Of a DNA stretch of 64,000 nucleotides, positions 18,224 to 27,283 are shown piece by piece. The translations under genes and the position numbers were made by a program. The notes beneath the pieces were generated by a model that worked only from the letters and a program-made list of their open reading frames with translations, was not told where the DNA came from and did no database searches. How positions within the stretch are numbered: the first letter of the stretch is position 1; each line of letters begins with the position of its first letter. The stretch is from UBA6244 sp963676875 (GTDB taxonomy: Bacteria; Bacteroidota; Bacteroidia; Bacteroidales; F082): contig OY781436.1 in assembly GCA_963676875.1 (NCBI GenBank), positions 1,364,001-1,428,000 on the forward strand, in the 5' to 3' direction.

Positions 18224-19750
18224 GGTCAACCCCTATCCCTTACCTTTCCCCCAAGGGGAAAGGCGATTAATCCTCGATATATATGACATAATATGTTAAT
18301 TACTAATAAAATATTGCTCATCACCTTCGGGGAGGTCTCGGATAGTGATCGGGAGGGGGTGGCGACTGATCGGACAGTTTTTCTGATCCTAATACCTGTA
18401 GGAAATTAATGTAACCGGATATTTTCATTTTTGAACTGATTCTGAAAGAATAAAAATTAATGTTGCCCGGTCAACCCCTATCCCTTCCCTTTCCCCCAAG
18501 GGGAAAGGCGATCAATCCTCGATATATATGACATAATATGTTAATTAATAATAAAATATTGCTCATCACCTTGGGGGAGGTCTCGGATAGTGATCGGGAG
18601 GGGGTGGCGACTGATCGGACAGTTTTTCTGATCCTAATATCTGCAGGAAATTAATGTAACCGGATATTTTCATTTTTGAACTGATTCTGAAAGAATAAAA
18701 ACCAATCTCGCCCAGTCAACCCCTATCCCTTACCTTTCCCCCAAGGGGAAAGGCGATCAATCCTCGATATATATGACATAATATGTTAATTACGAATAAA
18801 ATATTGCTCATCACCTTGGGGGAGGTATCGGATAGTGATCGGGAGGGGGTGGCGACAGATCGGACAGTTTTTCTGATCCTAATATCTGCAGGAAATTAAT
18901 GTAACCGGATATTTTCATTTTTGAACTGATTCTGAAAGAATAAAAACCAATGTTGCCCGGTCAACCCCTATCCCTTACCTTTCCCCCAAGGGGAAAGGCG
19001 ATCAATCCTCGATATATATGACATAATATGTTAACTACGAATAAAATATTACTCATCACCTTCGGGGAGGTCTTGGATAGTAATCGGGAGGAGGGGGGGC
19101 AACAGATCGGACAGTTTTTCTGATCCTAATATCTGTAGGAAATTAATGTAACCGGATATTTTCATTTTTGAACTGATTCTGAAAGAACAAAAACCAATGT
19201 TGCCCGGTCAACCCCTATCCCTTACCTTTCCCCCAAGGGGAAAGGCGATCAATCCTCGATATATATGACATAATATGTTAATTACGAATAAAATATTGCT
19301 TATCACCTTGGGGGAGGTCTCGGATAGTGATCGGGAGGGGGTGGCGACTGATCGGACAGTTTTTCTGATCCTAATATCTGCAGGAAATTAATGTAATCAG
19401 ATATTTTCATTTTTGAACTGATTCAGAAAGAACAAAAACCAATGTTGTCCGGTCAACCCCTATCCCTTACCTTTCCCCCAAGGGGAAAGGCGATCAATCC
19501 TCGATATATATGACATAATATGTTGATTACTAATAAAATATTGCTCATCACCTTCGGGGAGGTCTCGGATAGTAATCGGGAGGAGGGGGCGACAGATTGG
19601 ACAGTCTCTCTGATCCTAATATCTGCAGGAAATTAATGTAATCAGATATTTTCATTTTTGAACTGATTCTGAATGAATAAAAACCAATCTCGCCCGGTCA
19701 ACCCCTATCCCTCCCGAAAGAATTCCGGATGAACCCAAGGGGAAAGGCGG
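18224..19750. repeat. Six and a fraction tandem 245 bp units
   Basis: Unit starts (GGTCAACCCCTATCCCTT or one-base variants) fall at 18224, 18469, 18714, 18959, 19206, 19451 and a truncated 19696. Each unit holds a TTTCCCCCAAGGGGAAAGG-type palindrome, an AT-rich TATATATGACATAATATG segment, a GATCGGGAGGGGGTGGCGAC segment and CATTTTTGAACTGATTC. Units differ by a few substitutions. The last one carries an inserted CCCGAAAGAATTCCGGATG-like piece. No conserved reading frame; no spacers. Confidence 0.92.
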
Positions 19751-19912
19751 TCAATTATTGTATTTTATCACATATAATATTGATTTAAAATGACTTGTCA
19801 CTCATCTAATTGTGAGTGGAATTCTGATGTATCGGGAAGGTGGGATAGCATATCAAACAATTTTCACCTATTAACTACTCAAAATAACACATGCACCTAT
19901 TTATTTTCTCAC

Positions 19913-19920
19913 TAAGTTTG
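19913..19920 (+). promoter_or_regulatory. -7 box of glnS
   Basis: TAAGTTTG fits TAnnTTTG, 32 bp before the glnS start codon. Confidence 0.45.
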
Positions 19921-19952
19921 CACCTCCGTTTCACACGCTATTATACTGAACC

Positions 19953-21638
19953 ATGGAATTTCCTGAAAACGAAAAAAGACCGCTTAACTTCATCGAATCC
20001 ATCATCGAAGAAGACCTCAAAAACAACAAAAACGAAGGCCGTGTACACCTGCGCTTTCCACCCGAACCCAACGGATATCTGCATATCGGACATGCCAAGT
20101 CCATTTGTTTGAATTTTGGTTTGGCCGAAAACTACAATGGTTTGTGCAACCTGCGTTTCGACGACACCAATCCCGAAAAGGAAGATGTGGAATATGTTGA
20201 TTCCATTAAAGAAGACATTGAGTGGCTTGGTTTTAAGTGGGATAAGGAGCCCTATTATGCTTCCGACTATTTTGAGCAATTGTATCAGTGGGCCGAAATG
20301 CTGATACAACAAGGAAAGGCTTATGTGGACGAGCAACCTCAGGAATTGATTAGTCAGCAACGCGGTGTGCCCACCCGACCCGGAACGGAAAGTCCTTACC
20401 GAAACCGTCCGGTGGAAGAGAGTCTGGACCTGTTTCGCCGTATGCGTGCCGGAGAATTTAAAAACGGACAAATGATTCTGCGTGCCAAAGTGGACATGAA
20501 TTCGCCCAACATGCACATGCGCGATCCCATCATGTACCGCATCCTGCATCAGGAGCACCACCGCACGGGAAACAGTTGGTGTATCTATCCCATGTACGAT
20601 TATGCCCACGGACAATCGGATTATATGGAAGGCATCACCCACTCGGTATGTACACTTGAGTTTGAAATTCACCGTCCCTTATACGATTGGTTTCTGGATC
20701 AGATCATCGATGGCAGTTACCGTCCGCGACAAATTGAATTTGCCCGCCTCAACCTGAGCTACACCGTGATGAGCAAACGTAAATTGCTCGAATTGGTTCA
20801 AAAAGGTTTGGTAACCGGATGGGACGATCCACGTATGCCCACCATTTCGGGACTTCGCCGCAGAGGCTACACCCCCGAGTCGTTGCGCAATTTTGCCGAC
20901 CGCATTGGTGTGGCCAAACGCGACAACGTAATCGACGTGGGCGTGTTGGAGTTTGCCGTGCGCGAACACCTCAACAAAATTACCGACCGCGTGATGGCGG
21001 TACTCAATCCCGTTAAGGTGATTATCACCAACTACCCTGAAAACCAATCCGAAAACATGGTGCTCACCAACAATCCGGAAGACCCCGAAGGTGGGGTGCA
21101 TGATGTGCCCTTCAGTCGCGAATTGTACATTGAGCGTGAAGATTTTATGGAAGATGCCCCCAAGAAGTTTTTCCGTTTATCGCCCGGCAGAGAAGTTCGC
21201 CTCAAAGGAGCCTATATCATTAAATGTGAAGACTTTAAAAAAGACGAGAACGGCAACATCACCGAAATATATTGTACCTACGATCCCGAATCCAAGAGTG
21301 GTGGTGCCGGTTCGCAACGCAAGGTAAAAGGAACCCTCCACTGGGTTTCGGCCAACCACGCCATCGATGCCGAAGTGCGCCTGTACGACCGTCTGTTTTT
21401 GGACGAAGATCCGGCCGGACATAAAGACAAGGATTTCAAAGAATTTATCAATCCCGATTCATTGCAGGTGATTACCCGCGCCAAACTGGAACCCTGGCTG
21501 GGCAAAGCCGGGGCCGGCGACAAATACCAGTTTCAGCGTTTGGGATATTTTGTGGCCGACAAGAGCAGCAAGCCCGAACATCTCGTTTTCAACCGCACGG
21601 TAGGATTAAGAGACAATTGGGCGAAGAATAAGGGATAG
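19953..21638 (+). CDS. glnS: Glutaminyl-tRNA synthetase
   Basis: Class I synthetase charging tRNA-Gln with glutamine in the cytoplasm. 561 residues, normal length. The HIGH signature is at 44-47 (PEPNGYLHIGHAKS) and the KMSKS equivalent is VMSKR at 272-276. The RFDDTNPEKE motif and the C-terminal beta-barrel anticodon region (SGGAGSQRKVKGTLHWVS) are those of GlnRS rather than GluRS. It is the last clearly core gene before the AT-rich array. Confidence 0.96.
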   Translation: MEFPENEKRPLNFIESIIEEDLKNNKNEGRVHLRFPPEPNGYLHIGHAKSICLNFGLAENYNGLCNLRFDDTNPEKEDVEYVDSIKEDIEWLGFKWDKEPYYASDYFEQLYQWAEMLIQQGKAYVDEQPQELISQQRGVPTRPGTESPYRNRPVEESLDLFRRMRAGEFKNGQMILRAKVDMNSPNMHMRDPIMYRILHQEHHRTGNSWCIYPMYDYAHGQSDYMEGITHSVCTLEFEIHRPLYDWFLDQIIDGSYRPRQIEFARLNLSYTVMSKRKLLELVQKGLVTGWDDPRMPTISGLRRRGYTPESLRNFADRIGVAKRDNVIDVGVLEFAVREHLNKITDRVMAVLNPVKVIITNYPENQSENMVLTNNPEDPEGGVHDVPFSRELYIEREDFMEDAPKKFFRLSPGREVRLKGAYIIKCEDFKKDENGNITEIYCTYDPESKSGGAGSQRKVKGTLHWVSANHAIDAEVRLYDRLFLDEDPAGHKDKDFKEFINPDSLQVITRAKLEPWLGKAGAGDKYQFQRLGYFVADKSSKPEHLVFNRTVGLRDNWAKNKG

Positions 21639-21699
21639 CGCTTCACGACAGCGTGAGCTGCCTTGGGTTATGGAGGTGAAATAGCCTTCAGGCAATTCA

Positions 21700-21756
21700 A
21701 AATCAGCCCATCCACCGGCCAGTTATTGCCTTGGGGGTGGGCTTCTGATTTATTAT
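21700..21756 (+). terminator. Terminator of glnS
   Basis: AATCAGCCCA (from 21701) pairs with TGGGCTTCTGATT (ending 21750, one bulge), followed by TATTAT. It lies about 60 bp after the glnS stop and marks the boundary to the array. Confidence 0.6.
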
Positions 21757-21936
21757 AGGTCAACAATCAGACACAACCCCAACCAGAGATAACCCGGGTT
21801 TAAGGCGACACTTTCCGTGCCCGCACAATTGTCGGGCTCTTCCAATTTATGCGTCCGGATATGGCATCTTAGCGGTTGTGTGTGATAAGTAAGTGATTGT
21901 TTTGGTATGTTTTGTGGTTGTTGAATCTAAAAAATG

Positions 21937-22127
21937 CCTAGCTTTACCACACCAAACTACCGATGATCCATTACAATGAAACAAGGAGCTGATTTTAAAC
22001 GTTTAGAAATAGTTAAAAATGGATATCTTCCACCTAATGAGGCGTAAAGAAAAGTTGGATGGGGGTTTTGGCGGGAAATGTTTATGGGAGAGAAATGCAT
22101 TAGGTGTGTTTTTATATATTAGTTGTA
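21937..22127 (+). repeat. 190 bp junction repeat, copy 1
   Basis: Runs from CCTAGCTTTACCACACC to TATATATTAGTTGTA and ends 25 bp before the TPR gene. It is the first of seven copies (21.9, 27.1, 32.9, 42.8, 47.5, 51.7, 61.5 kb). Nested inverted arms are visible: CCACACC with GGTGTGT, and ATCC-ATT with AATGGAT. Inside is a 23-codon frame from ATG AAA CAA GGA. Everything right of GTT differs between copies. Confidence 0.8.
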
Positions 22128-22152
22128 AGCAATTGCAGAAAATACGACACAT

Positions 22153-23025
22153 ATGAACATTATAAAGCAAGAGATATTAAAGTTTTTGCTCAAGAAAATG
22201 CAAAAGCAATATGCAGAGAAGGACTATTCCAATGAGATTAGGACCCTTAATTGGATAATCCGGATTAATCCCATAGCTTCTAATTATAGCTTGAGGGCTG
22301 ATGCATATGGATTACTAGAAAATTATGATAAAGCCTTAATTGACATCTCAAAAGCTATAAATATAGAGTCAGACAATGCTGATTTTTATTCAAGTAGAGC
22401 ATTCTTTAATTCCAAAATTGGAAATTATGATTCCGCAATAAATGACTATTCGATTGCTCTTGACCTTAAGCCCAATGACGATGGACTTATTCTATTTCGT
22501 GCGCAAGCCATTCATGACAAGGAAGATTATGATAATGCAATTATTGAATATGATAAGGTTTTAGGCATTAATCTTAATGAAATTGAAGCATATATCGGGA
22601 AAGGTATTTGTCTTGCAAAACTAGAGAAGTATGATGAAGCAATAGAAACTTATAATGCAGGTTTGAAGGTAGACTCAAATGTAACTGAGTTATATGTTAA
22701 TTTAGGTATTGCTAAAGGATTTCAAAAGGATTACGACACGAGCTTAGAATTATTCGAAAGGGCAATTGAGTTAGATAATCTAAACTATTTTGCATTTTTT
22801 AATCGCGCGGTGACTTTGATTAAGACTGAAAGGTATAATGAAGCCTTAACTGATTTAAATAAAACTATAGAATTAGCACCTGACTTTTGTGATGGATATA
22901 CATGGAGAGGACATGCTCATTTTGAATTAGACATGAAAGAAAAAGCTCTATCTGACTATGAGAGAGCATTAGAACTCGGTGATTTAGAAGCTCAGGAGTA
23001 TATTGAAAAGCTTAAACCAGTTTAG
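22153..23025 (+). CDS. Tetratricopeptide repeat protein
   Basis: 290 residues made almost entirely of about seven TPR units of 34 residues, e.g. YDKALIDISKAINIESDNADFYS cut here as YDKALIDISKAIN and SDNADFYSSRA, YDSAINDYSIALDLKPN, YDNAIIEYDKVLGI, YDEAIETYNAGLKV, YNEALTDLNKTIELAPD. No signal peptide, so probably cytoplasmic and a protein-interaction scaffold. It follows junction repeat copy 1 by 25 bp and precedes an attC-like site, so it has the layout of a one-gene cassette. Confidence 0.88.
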   Translation: MNIIKQEILKFLLKKMQKQYAEKDYSNEIRTLNWIIRINPIASNYSLRADAYGLLENYDKALIDISKAINIESDNADFYSSRAFFNSKIGNYDSAINDYSIALDLKPNDDGLILFRAQAIHDKEDYDNAIIEYDKVLGINLNEIEAYIGKGICLAKLEKYDEAIETYNAGLKVDSNVTELYVNLGIAKGFQKDYDTSLELFERAIELDNLNYFAFFNRAVTLIKTERYNEALTDLNKTIELAPDFCDGYTWRGHAHFELDMKEKALSDYERALELGDLEAQEYIEKLKPV

Positions 23026-23033
23026 ATTCAACT

Positions 23034-23366
23034 GCTTACAACAAAATGTAAAAGTCAGTGCGCTGAAAGTGCTATATTTAAAGCTTGAGTCCGCTCCGAT
23101 AAGTATTAAAACAAATTTTTAACATCAAAGCCCGCGGAGTTTTTCGCAAAGTTTCGCAGAGTATTTTTTATACAAAACTCAGCTTGTCAACATTTTGCAT
23201 TTACTGTACCATGTGAGAAAATTTTTTGTCGAAGTAATTTTAACGGCCATTTTATGCATGAACGACTTATCGGAGTGGACTCAAGCTTAAAACAATTAAT
23301 AAACGGTTTGCATGGGGATAGCGAAGTGCTTTGAAATGCGCACCGCCTCTTACACAGACCGTTAGC
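23034..23366 (+). other. attC-like site interrupted by a 208 bp inverted-repeat element
   Basis: Right end CCGTTAGC (GTTAGC 23361-23366) matches the other array junctions. A possible left end GCTTACAAC starts at 23034. Subtracting the 208 bp inserted element leaves 125 bp, the same size as the intact sites (124-130 bp). CAGTGCGC left pairs with GCGCACCGCC right. The size match is striking but the pairing is short. Confidence 0.45.
23081..23288. mobile_element. 208 bp element with 24 bp terminal inverted repeats
   Basis: Left arm 23081-23104 (AAGCTTGAGTCCGCTCCGAT plus AAGT) and right arm 23265-23288 are inverted repeats matching at 23 of 24 positions. The interior contains CCCGCGGAGTTTTTCGC, a common Bacteroidota intergenic motif, and no frame. 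Looks like a MITE inserted in the loop of a cassette junction. Confidence 0.75.
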
Positions 23367-23392
23367 ATTTATTTCGAAGATTTCTACCGCAG

Positions 23393-23440
23393 CTGTGAGA
23401 GATTTAAATTTACTAATTCTATCACAACTGTGAGAGATTT
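23393..23440 (+). promoter_or_regulatory. Paired 13 bp direct repeats upstream of the DUF1016 gene
   Basis: CTGTGAGAGATTT occurs at 23393-23405 and 23428-23440, start to start 35 bp. The second is part of TCACAACTGTGA, a small palindrome. TAAATTTG at 23445-23452, 3 bp before the ATG, could be a -7 box giving a leaderless message. Operator function is inferred. Confidence 0.4.
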
Positions 23441-23455
23441 TGAATAAATTTGAGC

Positions 23456-24520
23456 ATGGATAAATTATCAGCATATAACAGTTTTTTCAGTGAAATACTT
23501 GAAACAATTAAATCGTCTCGATATAAGGCCTTTAAGTCTTTAAACAAGTTTCATATCGGTCAAAATTTTGAGATAGGAAAAATAATTGTGGAAAATCAAG
23601 ATAAAAATCAATGGGGACAATCAATTGTTGACACCCTATCAAAAGATATCAATAAACAAATTGATGGGATTAAGGGATATTCTCCACAAAATTTATGGAG
23701 AATGAGACAATTTTATTTGGAATACAAGGACAAACCTGAACTTTTAGAATTAGCTTTAAATATTCCTTGGGGGCAGAACATGCTGATTATCCAACAAATT
23801 AAACACAATAAAGAACGAGCGTATTATCTTAAGGCAACAGATCAATTAGGTTGGAGTAGATCGGTTTTATTGAATCAAATTAAAGCAAACGCATATCAGC
23901 ATCAATTATCCAACAAAAAACTATCGAATTTTGAAAAAGCTTTGCCAGTTCACTTGTCAGAACAAGCAAATGAAGCATTAAAAAGTGAATACATTCTGGA
24001 TTTTTTAGGAATAACTAAACCCGTTTTAGAAAAAGAACTTGAAAATAGACTTATTGAGAACATCAGGGATTTACTTTTAGAGCTTGGTTATGGATTTAGT
24101 TTTATTGGTAATCAGTACCGATTAAAACTAATTCAAAAGGAATATTTTATTGATTTATTGTTCTACCATCGAATATTGAAATGCTTGATTGCCATTGAAT
24201 TAAAAACGGTTGAGTTTGAACCTGAATTTGCTGGCAAAATGAATTTTTACCTTGAATTATTGGATGAACAAGAAAAACAACCTGATGATAATCCGTCAAT
24301 TGGAATTATTTTATGCCCGATTAAAGATAATCTTGAAGTTGAATTTGCATTAAGAACAAGCAATAAACCTATTGGAGTATCGGAATATAAGCTGACAAAT
24401 AGATTACCAGAGAAATTGAAGGGAAAAGTTCCGACATCAAAAGAATTAAAACAAATGCTAACAAAAGCTATACGCAATGCGAGGTCGGATGAAGATAATA
24501 GCGATTCTAAAGGCAATTGA
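23456..24520 (+). CDS. DUF1016 (YhcG-type) PD-(D/E)XK nuclease family protein
   Basis: 354 residues from ATG 23456 (a TTG at 23450 would add two). The N-terminal half has the DUF1016 N domain (IGKIIVENQDKNQWGQSIVD, GYSPQNLWRMRQFYLEYKDK, IPWGQNMLIIQQIK). The C-terminal half has the nuclease-type region with YRLKLIQKEYFIDLLFYHRI, LIAIELKTVEFEPEFAGKMN and DDNPSIGIILCP, containing the D-ELK core of PD-(D/E)XK enzymes. Such proteins often ride with restriction systems or cassettes. Its last 22 codons are inside an attC-like site, so the C-terminus may have been shaped by recombination. Confidence 0.9.
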   Translation: MDKLSAYNSFFSEILETIKSSRYKAFKSLNKFHIGQNFEIGKIIVENQDKNQWGQSIVDTLSKDINKQIDGIKGYSPQNLWRMRQFYLEYKDKPELLELALNIPWGQNMLIIQQIKHNKERAYYLKATDQLGWSRSVLLNQIKANAYQHQLSNKKLSNFEKALPVHLSEQANEALKSEYILDFLGITKPVLEKELENRLIENIRDLLLELGYGFSFIGNQYRLKLIQKEYFIDLLFYHRILKCLIAIELKTVEFEPEFAGKMNFYLELLDEQEKQPDDNPSIGIILCPIKDNLEVEFALRTSNKPIGVSEYKLTNRLPEKLKGKVPTSKELKQMLTKAIRNARSDEDNSDSKGN

Positions 24521-24584
24521 TTATATTGAAAATTGCAGTATTGGGACATACAATCCGCTACTGCCCATCGCCAAAACCGTTGGC
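24457..24584 (+). other. attC-like cassette junction (overlaps the DUF1016 3' end)
   Basis: GCTAAC at 24457-24462 and GTTGGC at 24579-24584 delimit 128 bp, the same length as the clearer sites. The right part CCATCGCCAAAACCGTTGGC resembles that of the 62.2 kb site. Stem pairing is weak. Confidence 0.4.
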
Positions 24585-24892
24585 CACAAGTGTAAAAAAA
24601 CAAACGACCAGACAGATACGATAGCGATAATAAAAAACGAAAGAAAGGATTTAGCTTTTTGACAGGACAGTGCAAATTTGATGGAAATTTATTTTGTTTT
24701 TTTCTTCCCCACGCAAAAAAGAAAAAAGGAAACCCCTCCCACATTGCACATCCCGATGAATCGGGACCAAAGCCCCACAGCTTGTCCCGATTCATCGGGA
24801 AGCCAACGCTGCAACCAATCCCGAAAGCTTTCGGGATGCCAAAGAGCGCAACCGACCGAAGGGAGCTCATGAGCACCTTTGAAATAAATTAA
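24585..24892. other. Non-coding stretch with short perfect palindromes
   Basis: Contains TCCCGATTCATCGGGA and its inverted relative CCCGATGAATCGGGA, and ATCCCGAAAGCTTTCGGGAT. A 77-codon frame across it is made of these palindromes and A/T runs and is not believed. Confidence 0.55.
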
Positions 24893-25726
24893 TTGGCGAA
24901 CAATCTTGCTGACGCACCCGATCTATATTTCGGCAGCATTTTTATATTGCTGCCAATATATAGTTTTTTATTATATTTGTACGCTAATTTTAAAACTATC
25001 GCAACAGATAAATTAAATATTGAACAACTTAAAGATTATTTCAAAGACAAAGAAAGCTTTGAAACATCTGATATTGTAAAGTTTTACTTACAAAGGGAAC
25101 CGGAAGTAAAGACTACCACAATAAATTGGAGAGTTTATAATTTGGTGCAATCTGGCGTTTTAAACAGGATTGGTAGAGGAAGATTTGCAATTGGTAAAAG
25201 CAGGATTTATACACCGGAAATTTCTTCTAAAATAAAATCAGTCCACTCAAAGCTTAAAAAAGAATTTCCATATTTGAGAATGTGCATTTGGAATACCTCT
25301 TCTTTAAATGAATTTATGATTCATCAGCCGGGAAGATTCTACCTACTTATTGAGGTGGATAAAGAAGCTTCACAAGCGGTATTCTTTTATTTAAAAGAGC
25401 ATAAATTTTCTGTGTTTATTGAACCTACAAAGGATTTAATTGAAAAATACTTACCCGATGAAAAAGAAACTTTAATCGTAAAGTCTTTAGTTTCAGAAGC
25501 TCCATTACAAACAATAAACAAAATCAACTCGCCAACAATTGAAAAAATGTTGGTTGATATTTTTTGTGATGATATAATATTTGCTGCTCAACAAGGTTCT
25601 GAAATGAGAACTATTTTTCAGGAAGCATTAAAAAAATACACTGTAAACGAGAGTCGTATGATGCGATATGCCGATAGACGAAGGAAAAAAGAAAGCTTTC
25701 GTGAATACTTAAATTCATTCCGATAG
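24893..25726 (+). CDS. AbiEi-type antitoxin (type IV TA), DUF6577-like
   Basis: Antitoxin and autorepressor of an AbiE-type system. The recognisable domain begins near residue 40: LNIEQLKDYFKDKESFETSD, a winged-helix segment (INWRVYNLVQSGVLNRIGRG) and a C-terminal domain (YLRMCIWNTSSLNEFMIHQP, NSPTIEKMLVDIFCDDI). It aligns with the 46396-47163 product. The first 30 codons are hydrophobic and contain the predicted operator and a TATATTTG promoter, so translation probably starts later, near codon 37 where the paralogue starts; no ATG is there, so the start is unresolved or lost. The stop codon is supplied by an inserted palindrome. Confidence 0.8.
   Translation: MANNLADAPDLYFGSIFILLPIYSFLLYLYANFKTIATDKLNIEQLKDYFKDKESFETSDIVKFYLQREPEVKTTTINWRVYNLVQSGVLNRIGRGRFAIGKSRIYTPEISSKIKSVHSKLKKEFPYLRMCIWNTSSLNEFMIHQPGRFYLLIEVDKEASQAVFFYLKEHKFSVFIEPTKDLIEKYLPDEKETLIVKSLVSEAPLQTINKINSPTIEKMLVDIFCDDIIFAAQQGSEMRTIFQEALKKYTVNESRMMRYADRRRKKESFREYLNSFR
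24932..24954. promoter_or_regulatory. Inverted-repeat operator upstream of the AbiEi-like gene
   Basis: GGCAGCA-N9-TGCTGCC. The identical arms with the same spacer occur again at 25745-25767, just before the toxin gene. TATATTTG at 24972-24979 follows. AbiEi proteins are known to repress their operon by binding inverted repeats. Confidence 0.6.
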
Positions 25727-25743
25727 CTATCGGAACAAATTCA
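25711..25743. mobile_element. 18 bp palindrome flanked by a 7 bp direct repeat
   Basis: TTCCGATAGCTATCGGAA (25718-25735) is a perfect palindrome between two AAATTCA copies (25711-25717, 25737-25743). It supplies the TAG stop of the antitoxin gene. The flanks look like a target duplication. Confidence 0.5.
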
Positions 25744-25744
25744 C

Positions 25745-25767
25745 GGCAGCAAAGTTGATATGCTGCC
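25745..25767. promoter_or_regulatory. Second copy of the AbiE-type operator
   Basis: GGCAGCA at 25745-25751 and TGCTGCC at 25761-25767, spacer 9 bp as in the first copy. It lies 13 bp before the toxin start, so the toxin may have its own regulated expression or the antitoxin may bind at both ends of its gene. Confidence 0.55.
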
Positions 25768-25779
25768 AATTTATAGAAT

Positions 25780-26853
25780 ATGATAGATAAAGATAAAATT
25801 ACGTTAGACTGGATAACTAAGGTTGCAAAAGAAAACCGAAATACCGATAAAATATTGGTTGAAAAGGTAATACGCGCCCTTTTACTATTAGAAGGATTGG
25901 TGAAACAAAAACTCTCTTTTGTTTTTAAGGGCGGTACTGCATTAATGCTTCATTTGAATTCATCAAAAAGGTTATCGATAGACATTGATATTATAATGCC
26001 TGTAAAACCTGAAAAATTAGATGAATTACTTGATGTTGTTGCTTCGGAACAAGGCTTTCTGAGAAAAGAATTACAGCAGCGAAATACAAATTCTAAAATT
26101 GACAAAGCTCACTACAAATTTTATTATACCCCTTTACATAAAACAAGCAAAGACGAAGAATATGTATTGCTTGATATTCTTTTTGAAGAAGTGCAATATA
26201 AGAACTTAGTTGAACTCAAAATTCAGTCTTCATTTTTACCTGAAAAAGAATCTCCATTAACCGTTAAATCAGCATGTTTAGAAGATATTACAGGCGATAA
26301 ATTAACGGCTTTTGCCCCAAACACTACCGGGATTCCATATTTTAAAGGCATGGATAGCATGAGTATGGAAATCATTAAACAGTTATATGATATTGGCAAT
26401 TTGTTTGATAATGTGACTGACATTGAAACAATCAAGACGACATTCAAAAAATTTGCTAAAACGGAACTTGAGTATAGAGAAATGAATACCCTTTCTGCGA
26501 AAGACGTTTTGGAAGATATTTATCAAACTTCTTTATGCATTGTAAGCAGGGGTGCTGATGGAAAAGGCGATTTTGACCAATTACAACAAGGCATTCAGCG
26601 TATTTCGAGATTTATTTTTTCCGAAAGCTATCATATAGAAAAGGCAATTACCCATGCTTCAAAAGCTGCTTATTTTGCGGCCTTAATAAAACATGATAGC
26701 GAAACTATTGAAAAATATAGTAATCCATTACAAATGAAAGACTGGCTTATTGCCGAACCAATGAATACAAAACTAAACCGTTTGAAAAAGTCGAATCCGG
26801 AAGCCTTTTTTTATTGGTATAAGATATATGAAACGCTAAGTACTGAAAAATAA
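25780..26853 (+). CDS. AbiEii-type nucleotidyltransferase toxin
   Basis: 357 residues. Toxin partner of the preceding antitoxin; AbiEii/MenT-type nucleotidyltransferases block growth, probably by modifying tRNA or another nucleotide target. The fold signature is complete: FVFKGGTALMLHLN followed by RLSIDIDIIM (GG-S/T and DxD metal ligands), then EDITGDKLTAFAPNTTGIP. It is 53 bp downstream of the antitoxin gene on the same strand. The same family occurs in truncated form at 47150-47330. Confidence 0.9.
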   Translation: MIDKDKITLDWITKVAKENRNTDKILVEKVIRALLLLEGLVKQKLSFVFKGGTALMLHLNSSKRLSIDIDIIMPVKPEKLDELLDVVASEQGFLRKELQQRNTNSKIDKAHYKFYYTPLHKTSKDEEYVLLDILFEEVQYKNLVELKIQSSFLPEKESPLTVKSACLEDITGDKLTAFAPNTTGIPYFKGMDSMSMEIIKQLYDIGNLFDNVTDIETIKTTFKKFAKTELEYREMNTLSAKDVLEDIYQTSLCIVSRGADGKGDFDQLQQGIQRISRFIFSESYHIEKAITHASKAAYFAALIKHDSETIEKYSNPLQMKDWLIAEPMNTKLNRLKKSNPEAFFYWYKIYETLSTEK

Positions 26854-26861
26854 GTAAAAAA

Positions 26862-26884
26862 ATCATTGTTGTCCGGTAAAATTA
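26862..26884. repeat. Solo terminal repeat of the 41.4 kb MITE family
   Basis: TCATTGTTGTCCGGTAAAAT matches the inverted terminal repeat of the element at 41375-41588. No second end is nearby, so it is a remnant. Confidence 0.5.
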
Positions 26885-26897
26885 GGCAGAAAACGAT

Positions 26898-27260
26898 TGA
26901 AGTGGTCTAAAAAAACTGGACAGATAAATTATTACTTTTAAAATTTCTGTCATATGAAAAGATCGAGAAGAACATTTACCATTAAACCCAAATAACGATT
27001 GAAAAGAAAGAAACCTGCAACCAAACGAAATATTTTTGCACGTATCACAGTTGCAGAACAAGAAATATTCCTAGCTTTACCACACCAAACTACCAAATAT
27101 CCATTACAATGAAACAAGGAACTGATTTTAAACGTTTAGAAATGGTTAAAAATGGATATATTCCACGTAATGAGGCGTAAAGAAAAGTTGGATGGGGGTT
27201 TTGGCGGTGATGGTATAGTGGAGATAAAGGGCATAGGTGTGTTTTTATATATTAGTTGGC
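26898..27260 (+). repeat. 363 bp composite repeat (IS3 left end + 190 bp junction repeat), copy 1
   Basis: Begins TGAAGTGGTCTAAAAAAACT, an IS3-family inverted-repeat end, followed by the first codons of an orfA (ATGAAAAGATCGAGAAGAAC, MKRSRRTFT), then a short linker (CCCAAATAACGATTGAAAAG) and the 190 bp junction repeat, ending TTAGTTGGC. Three more copies of nearly the same length are at 47331, 51496 and 61309. The next gene starts 24 bp later. Confidence 0.8.
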
Positions 27261-27283
27261 CATAATTGAATTAGACAAAAATA

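Noticed and set aside
18224..19750. CRISPR or rRNA-like repeats
   Set aside because: 245 bp tandem units without spacers and without rRNA signatures.
24659..24892. 77-codon frame before the AbiEi-like gene
   Set aside because: Composed of short palindromes and homopolymer runs.
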